Made by a program: the position numbers and the translations under genes
Assembly (NCBI RefSeq): GCF_010730055.1
Contig: NZ_AP022575.1
Span: 1,612,001-1,676,000 of the forward strand
Direction: 5' to 3'
DNA: 64,000 nt
From: Mycobacterium shinjukuense
Lineage (GTDB): Bacteria > Actinomycetota > Actinomycetes > Mycobacteriales > Mycobacteriaceae
Shown: positions 1 to 8,681 of the stretch, in pieces
Numbering within the stretch: the stretch's first letter is position 1
Layout: each line of letters begins with the position of its first letter
Notes under the pieces: model-generated
Seen by the model: only the letters and a program-made list of their open reading frames with translations
Databases searched by the model: none
Told to the model about the DNA's origin: nothing

Positions 1-1209
1 CTTGGTGACGCCGGTGCTGCCGATCGGGGTACACACCGCGCCGATGACGACGGGGGCCGGTGCCGCCGACGTCGTTGGCGAGGTGGCCGCGGCCGCGGAA
101 GTGGTCGCGGTTGTCTGCGTTGTTGTTGCCGGCGACGTGGCGGGAGGGGCCGGCGAGGTGGTGCCGGCCGTGGTGGTCGGCGTTGGCGAGGACAGCGCGG
201 CCTGCTCGTCGTCGGCGCGCCGGAACTCCCGCAGCGCCACAGCGATCGCAATGACCAGCAGGATCGCCAGCACCGCGGGGACGACGACCGCGGGCCGCGT
301 CACGGACCGTCTGGATGCGGGGGCCCCCGCCACCGGCAGGGAGAGGCTGGTGTCGTCGGGATCGCCAGCACCGCCCAGATGATGGCCGAGCGCCCGTGCG
401 AAGTCGATGCACCGCAGGTAGCGATCCTTGGGGTCCTTGGCCAGCGCCTTGGCGAAGACCGGATCGAGTTGGGCCAGTCCGGGACGGCGATCGCCGATGG
501 CCGGCGGCAACGCGCTCAGGTGCTGGCTGATTACCACGGCCGGGTTCGAGTGCTGGAATGGTGGGGACCCGGTCAGCAGTTGGAATGCGGTCGCGGCCAG
601 CGCGTATTGGTCGGCCCGCCCGTCGAGGTCGCTGCCCATCAGCTGTTCGGGAGCCGCGTAGGCCACGGTTCCCACCGTCATGTTGGTGGCGGTCAATCCG
701 CTGGCTTCACCCACCCAGCCCGCGATCCCGAAGTCGGCCAACAGCACTCGACGATCCGGGGATTCGGGTTGGGCAATCAGGATATTGGCCGGTTTGACGT
801 CGCGGTGCAGCAGCTTGTGTTCGTGGGCGTAATCCAGCGCTTCGGCGACCGCGGTGATGATCGCAATGACCTCGGGACCGGGCATCCCGTCGGGATAACG
901 GTCCCGCAGTAACCTTCCGGCGTCGGTGCCATCGACGAAGTCCATGTCGATCCACAGCTGGCCGTCCGTCTCGCCGCGATCGTGCACGGCGACGATGTGC
1001 GGGTGCCACAACGAGGCGGCGGCGTTGGCCTCGCGGTGGAACCGTTCCCGATACTCACGATCGGCTGACACCTCGGCCTTGAGCACCTTGAGCACATCTT
1101 CCCTGGGCAGCCTCGGGTGCCGGGCCAGGTAAACCTCGCCCATCCCGCCGGATCCCAGCTGTCGGACGATGGTATAGCCGGCGAACGTCGCACCTTCCGC
1201 GAGCGGCAT
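1..1209 (-). CDS. pknF: Serine/threonine protein kinase PknF, C-terminus cut by window edge
   Basis: Membrane receptor-type Ser/Thr kinase; 403 codons are visible and the frame is open at the window edge. The start is ATG at 1209 (MPLAEGATFAGYTIV). Kinase signatures in order are the glycine loop (QLGSGGMGEVYLA), HRDVKPANI, the DFGIAGW activation segment and an APEQ-type motif, then a single transmembrane helix (VVVPAVLAILLVIAIAVAL, about residue 310) and a Thr/Pro/Ala-rich extracellular stretch. This matches M. tuberculosis PknF (476 aa as I recall), linked there to cell division, septum formation and glucose uptake. It is divergent from the molybdenum hydroxylase operon. Family assignment is strong; orthology rests on remembered sequence and synteny with pknE. 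Confidence 0.88.
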   Translation of the reverse strand, partial: MPLAEGATFAGYTIVRQLGSGGMGEVYLARHPRLPREDVLKVLKAEVSADREYRERFHREANAAASLWHPHIVAVHDRGETDGQLWIDMDFVDGTDAGRLLRDRYPDGMPGPEVIAIITAVAEALDYAHEHKLLHRDVKPANILIAQPESPDRRVLLADFGIAGWVGEASGLTATNMTVGTVAYAAPEQLMGSDLDGRADQYALAATAFQLLTGSPPFQHSNPAVVISQHLSALPPAIGDRRPGLAQLDPVFAKALAKDPKDRYLRCIDFARALGHHLGGAGDPDDTSLSLPVAGAPASRRSVTRPAVVVPAVLAILLVIAIAVALREFRRADDEQAALSSPTPTTTAGTTSPAPPATSPATTTQTTATTSAAAATSPTTSAAPAPVVIGAVCTPIGSTGVTK

Positions 1210-1327
1210 GGACCGCATCGTAGCCGCTGAGCCTGGTCGAGGTCGAAAATCAGAGTTGGCCGGCTCACTGTCGCGATGGGCGCGGATATAATTCGTTGCC
1301 AGCCCAGGCGACGGTGAGGAGATCGCG

Positions 1328-1492
1328 ATGAGTCCTTGCAAACAACCGTCGGCTGCCCTGGCGATCGGTCCCAATGCCCCGCCGCCGGCCGACTACGCCC
1401 CCTTGCCCGAGGACTATCCGTCTCCTGCGCTGCCAAATGTCAGCGTTTGCCCGAATCTTGGACGGTGTATCACCGTCACCGGGTGCATCTAA
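1328..1492 (+). CDS. Possible 54-residue cysteine-containing small protein
   Basis: A short open frame begins at ATG 1328 after a purine-rich site (ggtgaggag), 15 nt before the 2Fe-2S subunit gene. The product starts MSPCKQPSA, has a Pro/Ala-rich middle and ends with a Cys cluster (VCPNLGRCITVTGCI, four Cys in total with Cys4). No signal peptide and no recognised family. It could be a leader peptide, a small metal-binding protein or a chance frame; position and ribosome site are the only support. Confidence 0.35.
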   Translation: MSPCKQPSAALAIGPNAPPPADYAPLPEDYPSPALPNVSVCPNLGRCITVTGCI

Positions 1493-1507
1493 GCCTGGAT
1501 CCGCACC

Positions 1508-2104
1508 GTGAGCGCCAGCGACACCCGCGGTTTGCAGCTCAACCGCCGGACCTTCGTGGGCACCTCGGTCGCCCTGGGCGGCGCCGTCGCCGCCGTCACT
1601 ACCGTTGCCGGATCTGAGCGCACCGGCCACGACGAAAGTTGCACCGCCGTGGTGCGAGCCGAGATCAACGGTGAGCATCGAGAAATTGCCGTCGACAACC
1701 GCACGTCGCTGCTGGACATGCTGCGCGAGCGCGCGGGACTGCCCGGAACGAAGAAGGGCTGCGACCACGGCGCGTGCGGCGCATGCACAGTGCTGGTCGA
1801 CGGTCGCCGGATCATCTCGTGCCTGACGCTGGCGGTCATGCACGACGGCGCGAAGATCACCACCATTGAGGGTTTGGCGGCACACGGCAGTCTCCATCCG
1901 CTGCAACAGGCGTTCATCGATGAGGACGCCTTCCAGTGCGGCTACTGCACGCCCGGCCAGATCATGTCCGGGGTCGGCTGTATCGCGGAAGGACACACGG
2001 GCTCGGCGGCGGAAATACGAGAGTGGATGAGCGGCAACATCTGTCGCTGCGGAGCCTACCCCAACATCGTCGCCGCCATCGCGGCCGCGGCGCGGACCCT
2101 CTAG
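1508..2104 (+). CDS. Tat-exported 2Fe-2S subunit of a molybdenum hydroxylase (PaoA/YagT-like)
   Basis: Small iron-sulfur subunit of a xanthine dehydrogenase-family aldehyde oxidoreductase, passing electrons between the Mo cofactor and FAD. GTG start at 1508. Residues about 12-30 are a twin-arginine signal (LNRRTFVGTSVALGG), as in E. coli PaoA, so the complex would act outside the membrane. The plant-ferredoxin-type cluster is CDHGACGACTVLVDG plus a later Cys; the second cluster is CGYCTPGQIM with GNICRCGAY. Length (198 aa) is normal. It precedes the FAD subunit by 4 nt. This subunit is intact although the Mo subunit downstream is broken. Confidence 0.88.
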   Translation: MSASDTRGLQLNRRTFVGTSVALGGAVAAVTTVAGSERTGHDESCTAVVRAEINGEHREIAVDNRTSLLDMLRERAGLPGTKKGCDHGACGACTVLVDGRRIISCLTLAVMHDGAKITTIEGLAAHGSLHPLQQAFIDEDAFQCGYCTPGQIMSGVGCIAEGHTGSAAEIREWMSGNICRCGAYPNIVAAIAAAARTL

Positions 2105-2108
2105 ATTC

Positions 2109-3086
2109 GTGTTCCCGTTTCGCTACACCAAGGTCACTGACGAACAGTCGGCGTTGCGGGCGGGGGCGGCCGGCGGCCGCTACCTGGCCGGTGGTACCAC
2201 GCTGGTCGACCTGATGCGGGAAACGGTCGAACGGCCCGACTCGCTGGTCGACATCAATGCCCTGCCCTACACGGCGATCGACGTGCGGCCGGGGGTAATT
2301 CGCGTCGGATCCCTGGTGCGAATGTCCGACCTTGCCGCGCATCCTCTTGTCCGCCAACAAGTTCCCATGATCAGTCAGGCCCTCGAGCTCAGTGCCTCCG
2401 CTCAGCTGCGCAACATGGCGTCGATAGGCGGCAATCTCCTGCAACGCCCGCGGTGCCTGTATTTCCGAGACGTGTCGGCCGCCTGCAACCGGCGCACCCC
2501 TGGCACCGGCTGCTCGGCGATCGCGGGGCGTAACCGTACAACCGCAATATTTGGCACCAGCCAGCACTGCATCGCAACCCACCCGTCAGACCTCGCGGTT
2601 GCACTGCTGGCGTTGGACGCCGTCGTGGTGGCCCGGCAAACTTCTGGGGAACGGCGAATCCCGCTTGCCGAGCTCTACCGGCAGCCAGGCGACTCACCTC
2701 ACCTGGAGCACAACCTGCACCCGGGTGAGCTGATCGTCGCCATCGAGGTGCCCGTCGGGCCGGAGGCCCGTCGGTCCGGCTATCTGAAGGTGCGTGACCG
2801 CGAGTCGTACCAGTTCGCACTGGCCTCGGCGGCCGTGGCGCTCGACATCGTCGCAGGCACAATACGCAGCGCCAGGGTGGCCGTCGGCGGGGTCGGCACC
2901 GTGCCGTGGCGCTTGCCGGCCGTTGAAACAGCGCTCCAGGGCCGGCCACCCAATGCCGACCTCTTCCGCGGTGCGGCCGCCTTGGCCGTCGACGGTGCAA
3001 AGCCGCTGCACGAAAACGGTTTCAAGGTCGAATTGCTCAAGCGCACCGTCGAGAGAGAACTGGTCACCGTGGCGGCACTGCCATGA
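2109..3086 (+). CDS. FAD-binding subunit of molybdenum hydroxylase (PaoB/YagS-like)
   Basis: Medium subunit (325 aa) that binds FAD: the motif AGGTTLVDLMRETVE lies near residue 28 and an SIGGNLLQRPRC motif near 100. A cluster of cysteines (RCLYFRDVSAACNRRTPGTGC, then QHC) matches the extra 4Fe-4S site known for E. coli PaoB, which separates this type from ordinary CoxM-like subunits. It starts GTG 4 nt after the 2Fe-2S gene, and its stop overlaps the ATG of the Mo subunit. Full length, no lesions seen. Confidence 0.86.
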   Translation: MFPFRYTKVTDEQSALRAGAAGGRYLAGGTTLVDLMRETVERPDSLVDINALPYTAIDVRPGVIRVGSLVRMSDLAAHPLVRQQVPMISQALELSASAQLRNMASIGGNLLQRPRCLYFRDVSAACNRRTPGTGCSAIAGRNRTTAIFGTSQHCIATHPSDLAVALLALDAVVVARQTSGERRIPLAELYRQPGDSPHLEHNLHPGELIVAIEVPVGPEARRSGYLKVRDRESYQFALASAAVALDIVAGTIRSARVAVGGVGTVPWRLPAVETALQGRPPNADLFRGAAALAVDGAKPLHENGFKVELLKRTVERELVTVAALP

Positions 3087-4818
3087 CGCACGCATTGTCT
3101 ACCGCGCAGGGCGTCTGTGGCCAGCCGATCGCCCGGGTCGACGGCCCGCTGAAGGTGACCGGTAAGGCCCGCTACGCGGCCGACCACAAGCTTCCCGGAA
3201 TGGCCTACGCCGCGCTGGTCTGCAGCACGGTGGCGTGCGGCGGCGTCGACCGCGTGGACAGCCGTGTGGCGCTACGGCAACGCGATGTGCTCGCAGTGCT
3301 GACCGACTTCGCCGGGGTGAAACTGCCGTTTGACACCCACCAGGTTTCCTTCTTCGGTCAGCCGGTCGCCGTGGTGATCGCCACCACATCCGAGGCGGCG
3401 GCCCACGGCGCTTCGCTGGTCGATGTCCGCTACTGGCGTCGGCCACAGTTGACCCGGGCATACATTCGACTATGCACAAGGGCCGTGTTCGCCGACCTAC
3501 CCGCACTACAACATGACCTGCCCGCGGCGATCGGCGGTATGGGGTGGAGCCTCGGCGCGCAGTCCTCCGACCTGTGTTCGCCGTCCCCAATATGCGTTCA
3601 ACGTATCGCGTTGTGCCGCTGGACATCAACCTGCCGTGGTTCATGAGAGGGCCGGGTGCGGTCACCGGAACATTTGCGCTCGAGTGCAGCATGGACGATC
3701 TCGCCCACCGCCTGGGCATTGACCCGATCGAGTTGCGCGTACGCAACGAACCCGATATCGACCAGACCAACGGGCTGCCGTTTTCCACCAGACGAGTCAC
3801 CGATTGCCTCCGGCAAGGCGCAGCTGCCTTCGGGTGGTACCGGCGGAATCCGACGCCCGGAGCCACTCGCGACGGCGATCAGCTCGTCGGGCTCGGAGTG
3901 GCCGCGGTAGCCTATCGCACGTATCGCAGCCAATGTTCAGCCATTGCAAGGGTTTTAGCCGACGGCACCGCCGAGGTGCAAAGTGGAACCAGCGACATGG
4001 GACCCGGAACGTATACCTCGATGACACAGGTCGCCGCCGATGCCCTTGGGATGCCTCTAAGCCGGGTGCGATTCGCCCTGGGCGATAGCAGGTTTCCACC
4101 GGCGCCGCCGCACTCGGCCTCTCGGACTATGGCCAGTGTGGGCTCGGCGGTTTTCACCGCTGCGAACATGCTGCGCGACAAGCTTATTCGCGTAGCGGTG
4201 GTCGATCCGGGATCGCCGTTGAACGGCCTGCGCCCGGGGGATGTGGCGGTTACCGATGGTCGCATGTTCGCGATCTCCGGACCCGAGCGCGGCGAGTCTT
4301 ACCAGGAGCTGTTGCGCCGGCGTGGCTGGCCCAGTCTGGAGTCTGAACAGACCTGGACGCCCGACGATTCCGACAACCGATACTCGATCTACGCCTACGG
4401 AGCTGTATTCGCAGAAGTCGCTGTAGATGCATTGCTTGCCACGGTACGGGTCCGCCGCATCCATGCCTGCTACGATGCGGGGCGGGTGATCAATCCCAAG
4501 CTGGCGCACAGTCAAGCGATCGGCGGCATGGTCGGAGGGATTGGGATGGCGCTGCTGGAAAGCACCGAACTGGATCACCGCGACGGCCGAATTGTCAACG
4601 CCAACATGTCGGATTACCTGGTTCCGTCCAACGCCGACGTCCCGGCGCTCGACGCGACCTTTCTGCCTGCCGAAGACATGATCGCCGATCCGATCGGCGT
4701 CAAGGGGCTCGGCGAATTGGTGATTGTCGGAGTGCCCGCAGCGATAGCCAACGCGGTGTTCAACGCCACCGGCAAACGTGTCACCGATTTGCCCATTACG
4801 GTCGAGAAACTGCTATGA
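3083..4818 (+). pseudogene. Molybdopterin-binding subunit of molybdenum hydroxylase (PaoC/YagR-like), frameshifted and internally deleted
   Basis: The first 120 or so residues (from ATG 3083: IARVDGPLKVTGKARYAADH, ending near EAAAHGASLVDVRY) are in one frame; the rest, from about 3590 to the stop at 4818 (MRGPGAVTGTFALECSMDDL through VKGLGELVIVGVP), is in another. Together they span about 578 codons against about 730 in PaoC, so roughly 150 residues of the middle plus the reading frame are lost. The catalytic Glu region (KGLGE) and the cofactor-binding C-terminal half remain readable. An ATG at 3544 could start a fragment. I infer loss of enzyme activity; a sequencing error could explain the frameshift but not the missing segment. 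Confidence 0.78.
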
Positions 4819-5408
4819 ACCGGCAGGTACGCCGCGTCTTCGAGAAACGTGCCGGACAGGAGGGGACGGTGACATCAACCGAGCTGCCGGCGGGTTGCCC
4901 GGGCTCGCTGAGGTGTGAGCCCATGACCATCACGCGGGACTCAGCGGTTGGTGTCGATCGAGGCCCCGTTGTGGGCTCGATCGCCGGGGCCGCTTGCGGT
5001 CGGGCCGCGGGATCGGTGGCGACGGCAGCCAGCGTGGCGGTCGCGGGATCGGTGGCGACGGCAGCCAGCGTGGCGGTCGCGGGATCGGTGGCGACGGCAG
5101 CCAGCGTGGCGGTCGCGGGATCGGTGGCGACGGCGGGCAGCGTGGCGGTCGCCGGGTCGGCAGCCACTGCCGGCAGCGTCGGAATCTTCGGCGGCCTGCT
5201 GACCGTGTTGTGTGTAGCCGCCCGGGACTGTGTGGCATGCCTGGCATGCATCGCCTGCAGGCGGTGCGTGGCCTGTATCGGGTGCGTGCGCTGCACCGAC
5301 TGTGTGGGATGCATCGGCTGCGTGAATTGCTCGGGGCTACGCAATGTCAAGGGCGCCAGGAACAGCCACGCACCCGACGCAAGCCCGCGCACCGTGCGCC
5401 CGCGTTGA
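4815..5408 (+). CDS. Ala/Val-repeat protein with a period-3 cysteine ladder
   Basis: 197 aa, start ATG 4815 overlapping the stop of the Mo subunit (ATGA), so translation is probably coupled. Residues 1-60 are ordinary; about 65-122 are 12-residue repeats (GSVATAASVAVA) from a 36-bp DNA repeat; about 130-175 hold twelve cysteines spaced exactly three apart (for example CVACLACIACRRCVAC, then IGCVRCTDCVGCIGCVNC), followed by SGLRNVKGARN. I do not recognise the family. A ladder with one Cys per three residues would place thiols on one face of an extended helix or on turns of a narrow beta-solenoid, which could bind metal; that is inference. The opposite strand is also open here but gives only Pro/Thr-rich low-complexity protein. 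Confidence 0.6.
   Translation: MNRQVRRVFEKRAGQEGTVTSTELPAGCPGSLRCEPMTITRDSAVGVDRGPVVGSIAGAACGRAAGSVATAASVAVAGSVATAASVAVAGSVATAASVAVAGSVATAGSVAVAGSAATAGSVGIFGGLLTVLCVAARDCVACLACIACRRCVACIGCVRCTDCVGCIGCVNCSGLRNVKGARNSHAPDASPRTVRPR
5009..5182 (+). repeat. 36-bp tandem repeat array inside the cysteine-ladder gene
   Basis: Unit gggatcggtggcgacggcag followed by 16 more bases, 36 bp in all and in frame. Copies at 5009, 5045 and 5081 look identical, the copy at 5117 differs at a few positions, and a decayed partial copy follows at 5153. The near-identity suggests recent expansion or slippage, so copy number may vary between strains. Confidence 0.85.
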
Positions 5409-5440
5409 ACCGACCCGAGGCTGCAACGAACGGCCTCGGT

Positions 5441-7255
5441 TCACCCAATCAGCCGGGTAAGCCAGCTGGGATTCTGCAGATCCACCGACTTGGTGCCGTC
5501 CCACACGAACGGCGTGCCACTGGCGCTGAACCCGGCCAGCGTCGCGTCGGCGTTGCTGGCCTTGGTCTGGGCGGTGCCGAGGTCGGCTCCTGACTTGATG
5601 CAGCTGATCACGGTGGTGTTGGCGCCGACGGTTTGCGCCAGATGGGCCAGTTCGGCATCGGTGCGATCGGCCGGCGCACCCTCCTGAGGCTGAAAGTCGC
5701 TGCCGAACAGGGCGGAATAGAAGTTCGTGTAGATCTTCGGGTCGTTCTGCCTCGCAACGCAGTACGAAGCCGCCACCGCGCGGGTCGAATAACTCCTGCT
5801 GTGCGACTGCTCGTCGAGGAAGTTGAGCAGGTGATAGCGCACCGCGAGCCTTTTGTTGGCCACCGCCGCGTCGATATCGCTTGCGTACGACCTGATGAAC
5901 GCGCCGCATGGCGGGCAGATGGGTTCGTTGAAGATGTCGATTGTTGCCGATGCCGCCGAGCTGCCGACAAATACGCCGTCATTGAGGACCCGAAGCTCGA
6001 CCGCATCGGCCTGCGGCGCCGGCGAGGCCGGCCGCGACGACGGCACCGCCGATCGCCACGGATGGACGGCAACAACGCCCAGCACGCCCGCGATGGCCAG
6101 CACCACGGCCACCGCAGCGCCAACCCATATCCAGGGTTTTGCTCCGCCCCGCCGAGGCGATGGTTGACCCCACGGCGGCGCGCCGACGCCACCGACTTGA
6201 CCCGTGCCCCAGCCAGCAGCACCGGCCCATACCGTCGGCTGTTGCAGCGGTGCGCCCGGAACGCTCGGCGACCCGGGCGGCGAGGCGGCCGACCACGTGG
6301 GGCCCGCTGGCACGCCTTGGCCCGACGGCGTGGGCGCGAAACCGCTTTGCGGTTGGGCAAATCCGGTCGGCAGCTGCGCGACCTGGCTGCGCCGCAAGAT
6401 GTCGGACGCACGGTCCTGATCGCGGGTGGCCAGCGCCGCGTAGCCGGCCGCTGCCAGGTCCGCGCAGGTGGCGTAGCGGTCCGCTGGATCTTTGGCCATA
6501 CCGCGGGCGATGACCGAGTCGAAGGCGACCGGAATGCCGGGCCGGGCGGCGCTCGGCCGTGGGATCGGCTGATTCAGGTGTGCGCCCATCACGCTGAGCT
6601 GGTCGCCGCGGTATGGCGGGGAACCGGTCAAGCACTCGTACAGCACGCAGGCCAACGCATAGATGTCGGCACGATAGGTCACCTCGGATTCGCTGAACCG
6701 CTCGGGGGCCATGTAGTAGAGGGTGCCCACGGTGCTGCCGAGCTGGGTGAGCTTTTCGTCAGTGGTGGCGCTGGCGATCCCGAAATCGACGAGGTAGGCG
6801 AAGTCGTCGGCGCTGACCAGGATGTTCTCCGGTTTCACGTCGCGGTGGGTGACCCCGGCGGCGTGCGCGGCGTCGAGCGCCGAGCCGATCTGGCGCACGA
6901 TTGCCACCGCACGCGGCGGGGCCAGCGGCCCGTAGCGCTTCAACATGGCGGCCAGGTCCTTGCCGTCGATCAGCCGCATGTCGACGTAGAGCTGCCCGTC
7001 GATCTCGCCGTAATCGTGAATCGGCACGACGTGCGGCTCCTGCAGCCGCCCCGCGGTGCGGGCCTCGCGCTGCATGCGCGTGCGGAAGACCGGATCGCTG
7101 GACAGCGTCGGTGACATCAGCTTCAGCGCCACGGTCCGCTCCCGCACCGTGTCTTCGGCCTCGTACACATCGCCCATTGCGCCACGACCCACCAGGCGCC
7201 GCAGCAGATACGGCCCGAATCGCGAACCCTCCCGCGATTCCGCGGTGTCACCCAT
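5441..7255 (-). CDS. pknE: Serine/threonine protein kinase PknE with DsbA-like sensor domain
   Basis: 604 aa. Kinase domain at residues about 13-275 with LVGRGAMGDVYEAED, ALKLM, HRDVKPENIL, VDFGIAS and APERF motifs; a Pro/Gly-rich linker; a transmembrane helix (AAVAVVLAIAGVLGVVAV, about residue 380); then an extracellular thioredoxin-fold domain of DsbA/DsbG type with a CPPC redox motif (EPICPPCGAFIRSYAS). This is the known architecture of M. tuberculosis PknE (566 aa as recalled), tied to nitric-oxide stress and host-cell death responses. The extra length here lies in the Pro-rich linker. ATG start at 7255. The next gene upstream on the same strand is the Rv1742-like gene, as in M. tuberculosis. 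Confidence 0.95.
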   Translation of the reverse strand: MGDTAESREGSRFGPYLLRRLVGRGAMGDVYEAEDTVRERTVALKLMSPTLSSDPVFRTRMQREARTAGRLQEPHVVPIHDYGEIDGQLYVDMRLIDGKDLAAMLKRYGPLAPPRAVAIVRQIGSALDAAHAAGVTHRDVKPENILVSADDFAYLVDFGIASATTDEKLTQLGSTVGTLYYMAPERFSESEVTYRADIYALACVLYECLTGSPPYRGDQLSVMGAHLNQPIPRPSAARPGIPVAFDSVIARGMAKDPADRYATCADLAAAGYAALATRDQDRASDILRRSQVAQLPTGFAQPQSGFAPTPSGQGVPAGPTWSAASPPGSPSVPGAPLQQPTVWAGAAGWGTGQVGGVGAPPWGQPSPRRGGAKPWIWVGAAVAVVLAIAGVLGVVAVHPWRSAVPSSRPASPAPQADAVELRVLNDGVFVGSSAASATIDIFNEPICPPCGAFIRSYASDIDAAVANKRLAVRYHLLNFLDEQSHSRSYSTRAVAASYCVARQNDPKIYTNFYSALFGSDFQPQEGAPADRTDAELAHLAQTVGANTTVISCIKSGADLGTAQTKASNADATLAGFSASGTPFVWDGTKSVDLQNPSWLTRLIG

Positions 7256-7452
7256 CGCCTCGACTCCTCATCCCGCCAACCCCACACAGCAAACCGACTA
7301 GCAGCGCCTTCGCTCCCCGGCGATCACCTGCGCCGGTCGCCGGCACGCGGTGGCATGCCCGGCATAAGGCTAATCGCTTCGGCGGCCGCGGGGCGCGGGG
7401 GATACGGAGAACGCCGGCAGGCAGCGGCCGGTTGTGATCCAGCCGGCAAAGC

Positions 7453-8190
7453 CTACCCGGTTTTCACCCGCAGCTCGCCCAGCCGGATGGACACCAACGT
7501 CGGGAAGGGCAGCGAGCGATTACCGGGACCGATCGGGCGCACCCACCGGCGAGTGGGAAACATCAGCCCGCCGGCGTGATCCGGGTCGGTGCAATAGTGA
7601 GCTGCCCGTGCCCAATGGCCAATCACCTCAGCGACGTAATCGTGGCGGCGCAGGTGCCCAGCGCTGTCGAAGTAGAAGGTCTGCTCGGGCGAGTGGGTGT
7701 CGAGAGCCGGCGGGAACCTCACGTTGAGGCGCCGCCATGTCTCTCCGGCCTCCTGCCAGGTGGCGCCCTCGGTTACCTCGACTCCCTCGCGCGTCAGCAG
7801 GAACGGCATGGTGAGGTAGTTCCACATGGCGTAGCCGGCGAAGTAGACGGAGTCCAGCGGGTCCCAGCGGACGTTCCGGCGCAGTCCCGAGAGGCCGACG
7901 AAAGCCCCACGGGGGTTCGCTCGCGAGCCGATGACCTGACCGTCGTGACTCTCGATCCGCACCGCTCCGCCCTCGTACACCCCGCGCTGCCCGTCACGCG
8001 GGAACGGGTCCAACACCGTCCGGGCCTGCTGCACGTGCACCGTGATTTGGTAGTCGGCGAAACGGTTGCCCGGCACCCGGGTTCGGATGAGCAGCCCTCC
8101 GGCGCGCACGCGCGCATGAATCGTTGCGGCGGCCCGCCAGCGCGCCAGCCCTCCGTGGGCGTCCAGCACCTCCTGCAGCAGGGCGCTCAT
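7453..8190 (-). CDS. Conserved mycobacterial protein, Rv1742-like
   Basis: 245 aa, the same length I recall for Rv1742, and in the same place upstream of pknE on the same strand. Begins MSALLQEVLDAHGGLARWRA. No signal peptide, no metal motif and no transmembrane segment. The pattern (HGG..RW near the N-terminus, then alternating strands with many Trp, Arg and Tyr residues, for example TFYFDSAGHLRRHDYVAEVI) resembles outer-membrane-lipoprotein-sorting-like beta-rich folds, but I cannot assign a function. A non-coding gap of about 200 nt separates it from pknE. Confidence 0.7.
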   Translation of the reverse strand: MSALLQEVLDAHGGLARWRAAATIHARVRAGGLLIRTRVPGNRFADYQITVHVQQARTVLDPFPRDGQRGVYEGGAVRIESHDGQVIGSRANPRGAFVGLSGLRRNVRWDPLDSVYFAGYAMWNYLTMPFLLTREGVEVTEGATWQEAGETWRRLNVRFPPALDTHSPEQTFYFDSAGHLRRHDYVAEVIGHWARAAHYCTDPDHAGGLMFPTRRWVRPIGPGNRSLPFPTLVSIRLGELRVKTG

Positions 8191-8199
8191 AACGACCCG

Positions 8200-8565
8200 T
8201 CACCCATCGAGAACCACGCGAATGTCGGTGCGTGCGAAGTCGTCCCCCTTGAAGAGCAGCGGCTGGCCGCTGACCTTGGCGAGCGCGTAGGAGAGACAAT
8301 CGCCGCAGTTGAGGCTGGCGCGATGTCGTCCGCGGCCATACGTGCGATAGGCGACCCGAGCGGTATCCGCCTGGTCGGCATCGACGCCCACAAGGTCTAC
8401 CGCGGCGCGATGCAGCCACAGATCTAGCTCGCGGCCTCCCGGTTCACCGAAGCGCGTTTCGATCACGATGGCGGTCTCCAGGTACGACGCCGTCGACATC
8501 AACCGAACCTGGTCTGCCGCCACCGCCGCCTCGAACCGTTCCGCTTCGGGCTCATCGCTGAGCAT
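8200..8565 (-). pseudogene. N-terminally truncated VapC-type PIN toxin
   Basis: The frame resembles VapC from just after the usual first beta strand: LSDEPEAERFEAAV, a conserved Glu (YLETAIVIE), then LNCGDCLSYALAK and LLFKGDDFARTDI with the later acidic residues. The opening strand with the first catalytic Asp (usually xIDTSAL) is missing: in-frame codons upstream (NIGRTAAADRG) bear no resemblance and run to a stop at 8635. No vapB lies upstream, where the SulP gene diverges. It sits 9 nt before the Rv1742-like gene, matching the vapBC34 position in M. tuberculosis. Likely inactive. Confidence 0.65.
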
Positions 8566-8681
8566 CGCTGGACCTGCTGCGTCCCGTCTCGCGAGGAGCT
8601 GGCCGCGATCCGCCGCCGCTGTGCGGCCTATATTCTAGATGCTCGGTCGCTGCGCTCCACCCGAGGGAAACGATTGACGCG

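Noticed and set aside
5009..5182. Direct repeats of 36 bp resembling a CRISPR array
   Set aside because: Copies are contiguous with no spacers, are in frame inside an open reading frame, and no cas genes are nearby.
4796..5392. 198-codon open frame on the minus strand opposite the cysteine-ladder gene
   Set aside because: It gives repetitive Pro/Thr/Ala/His sequence that mirrors the plus-strand repeats; the plus frame is coupled to the operon and has the structured cysteine pattern.
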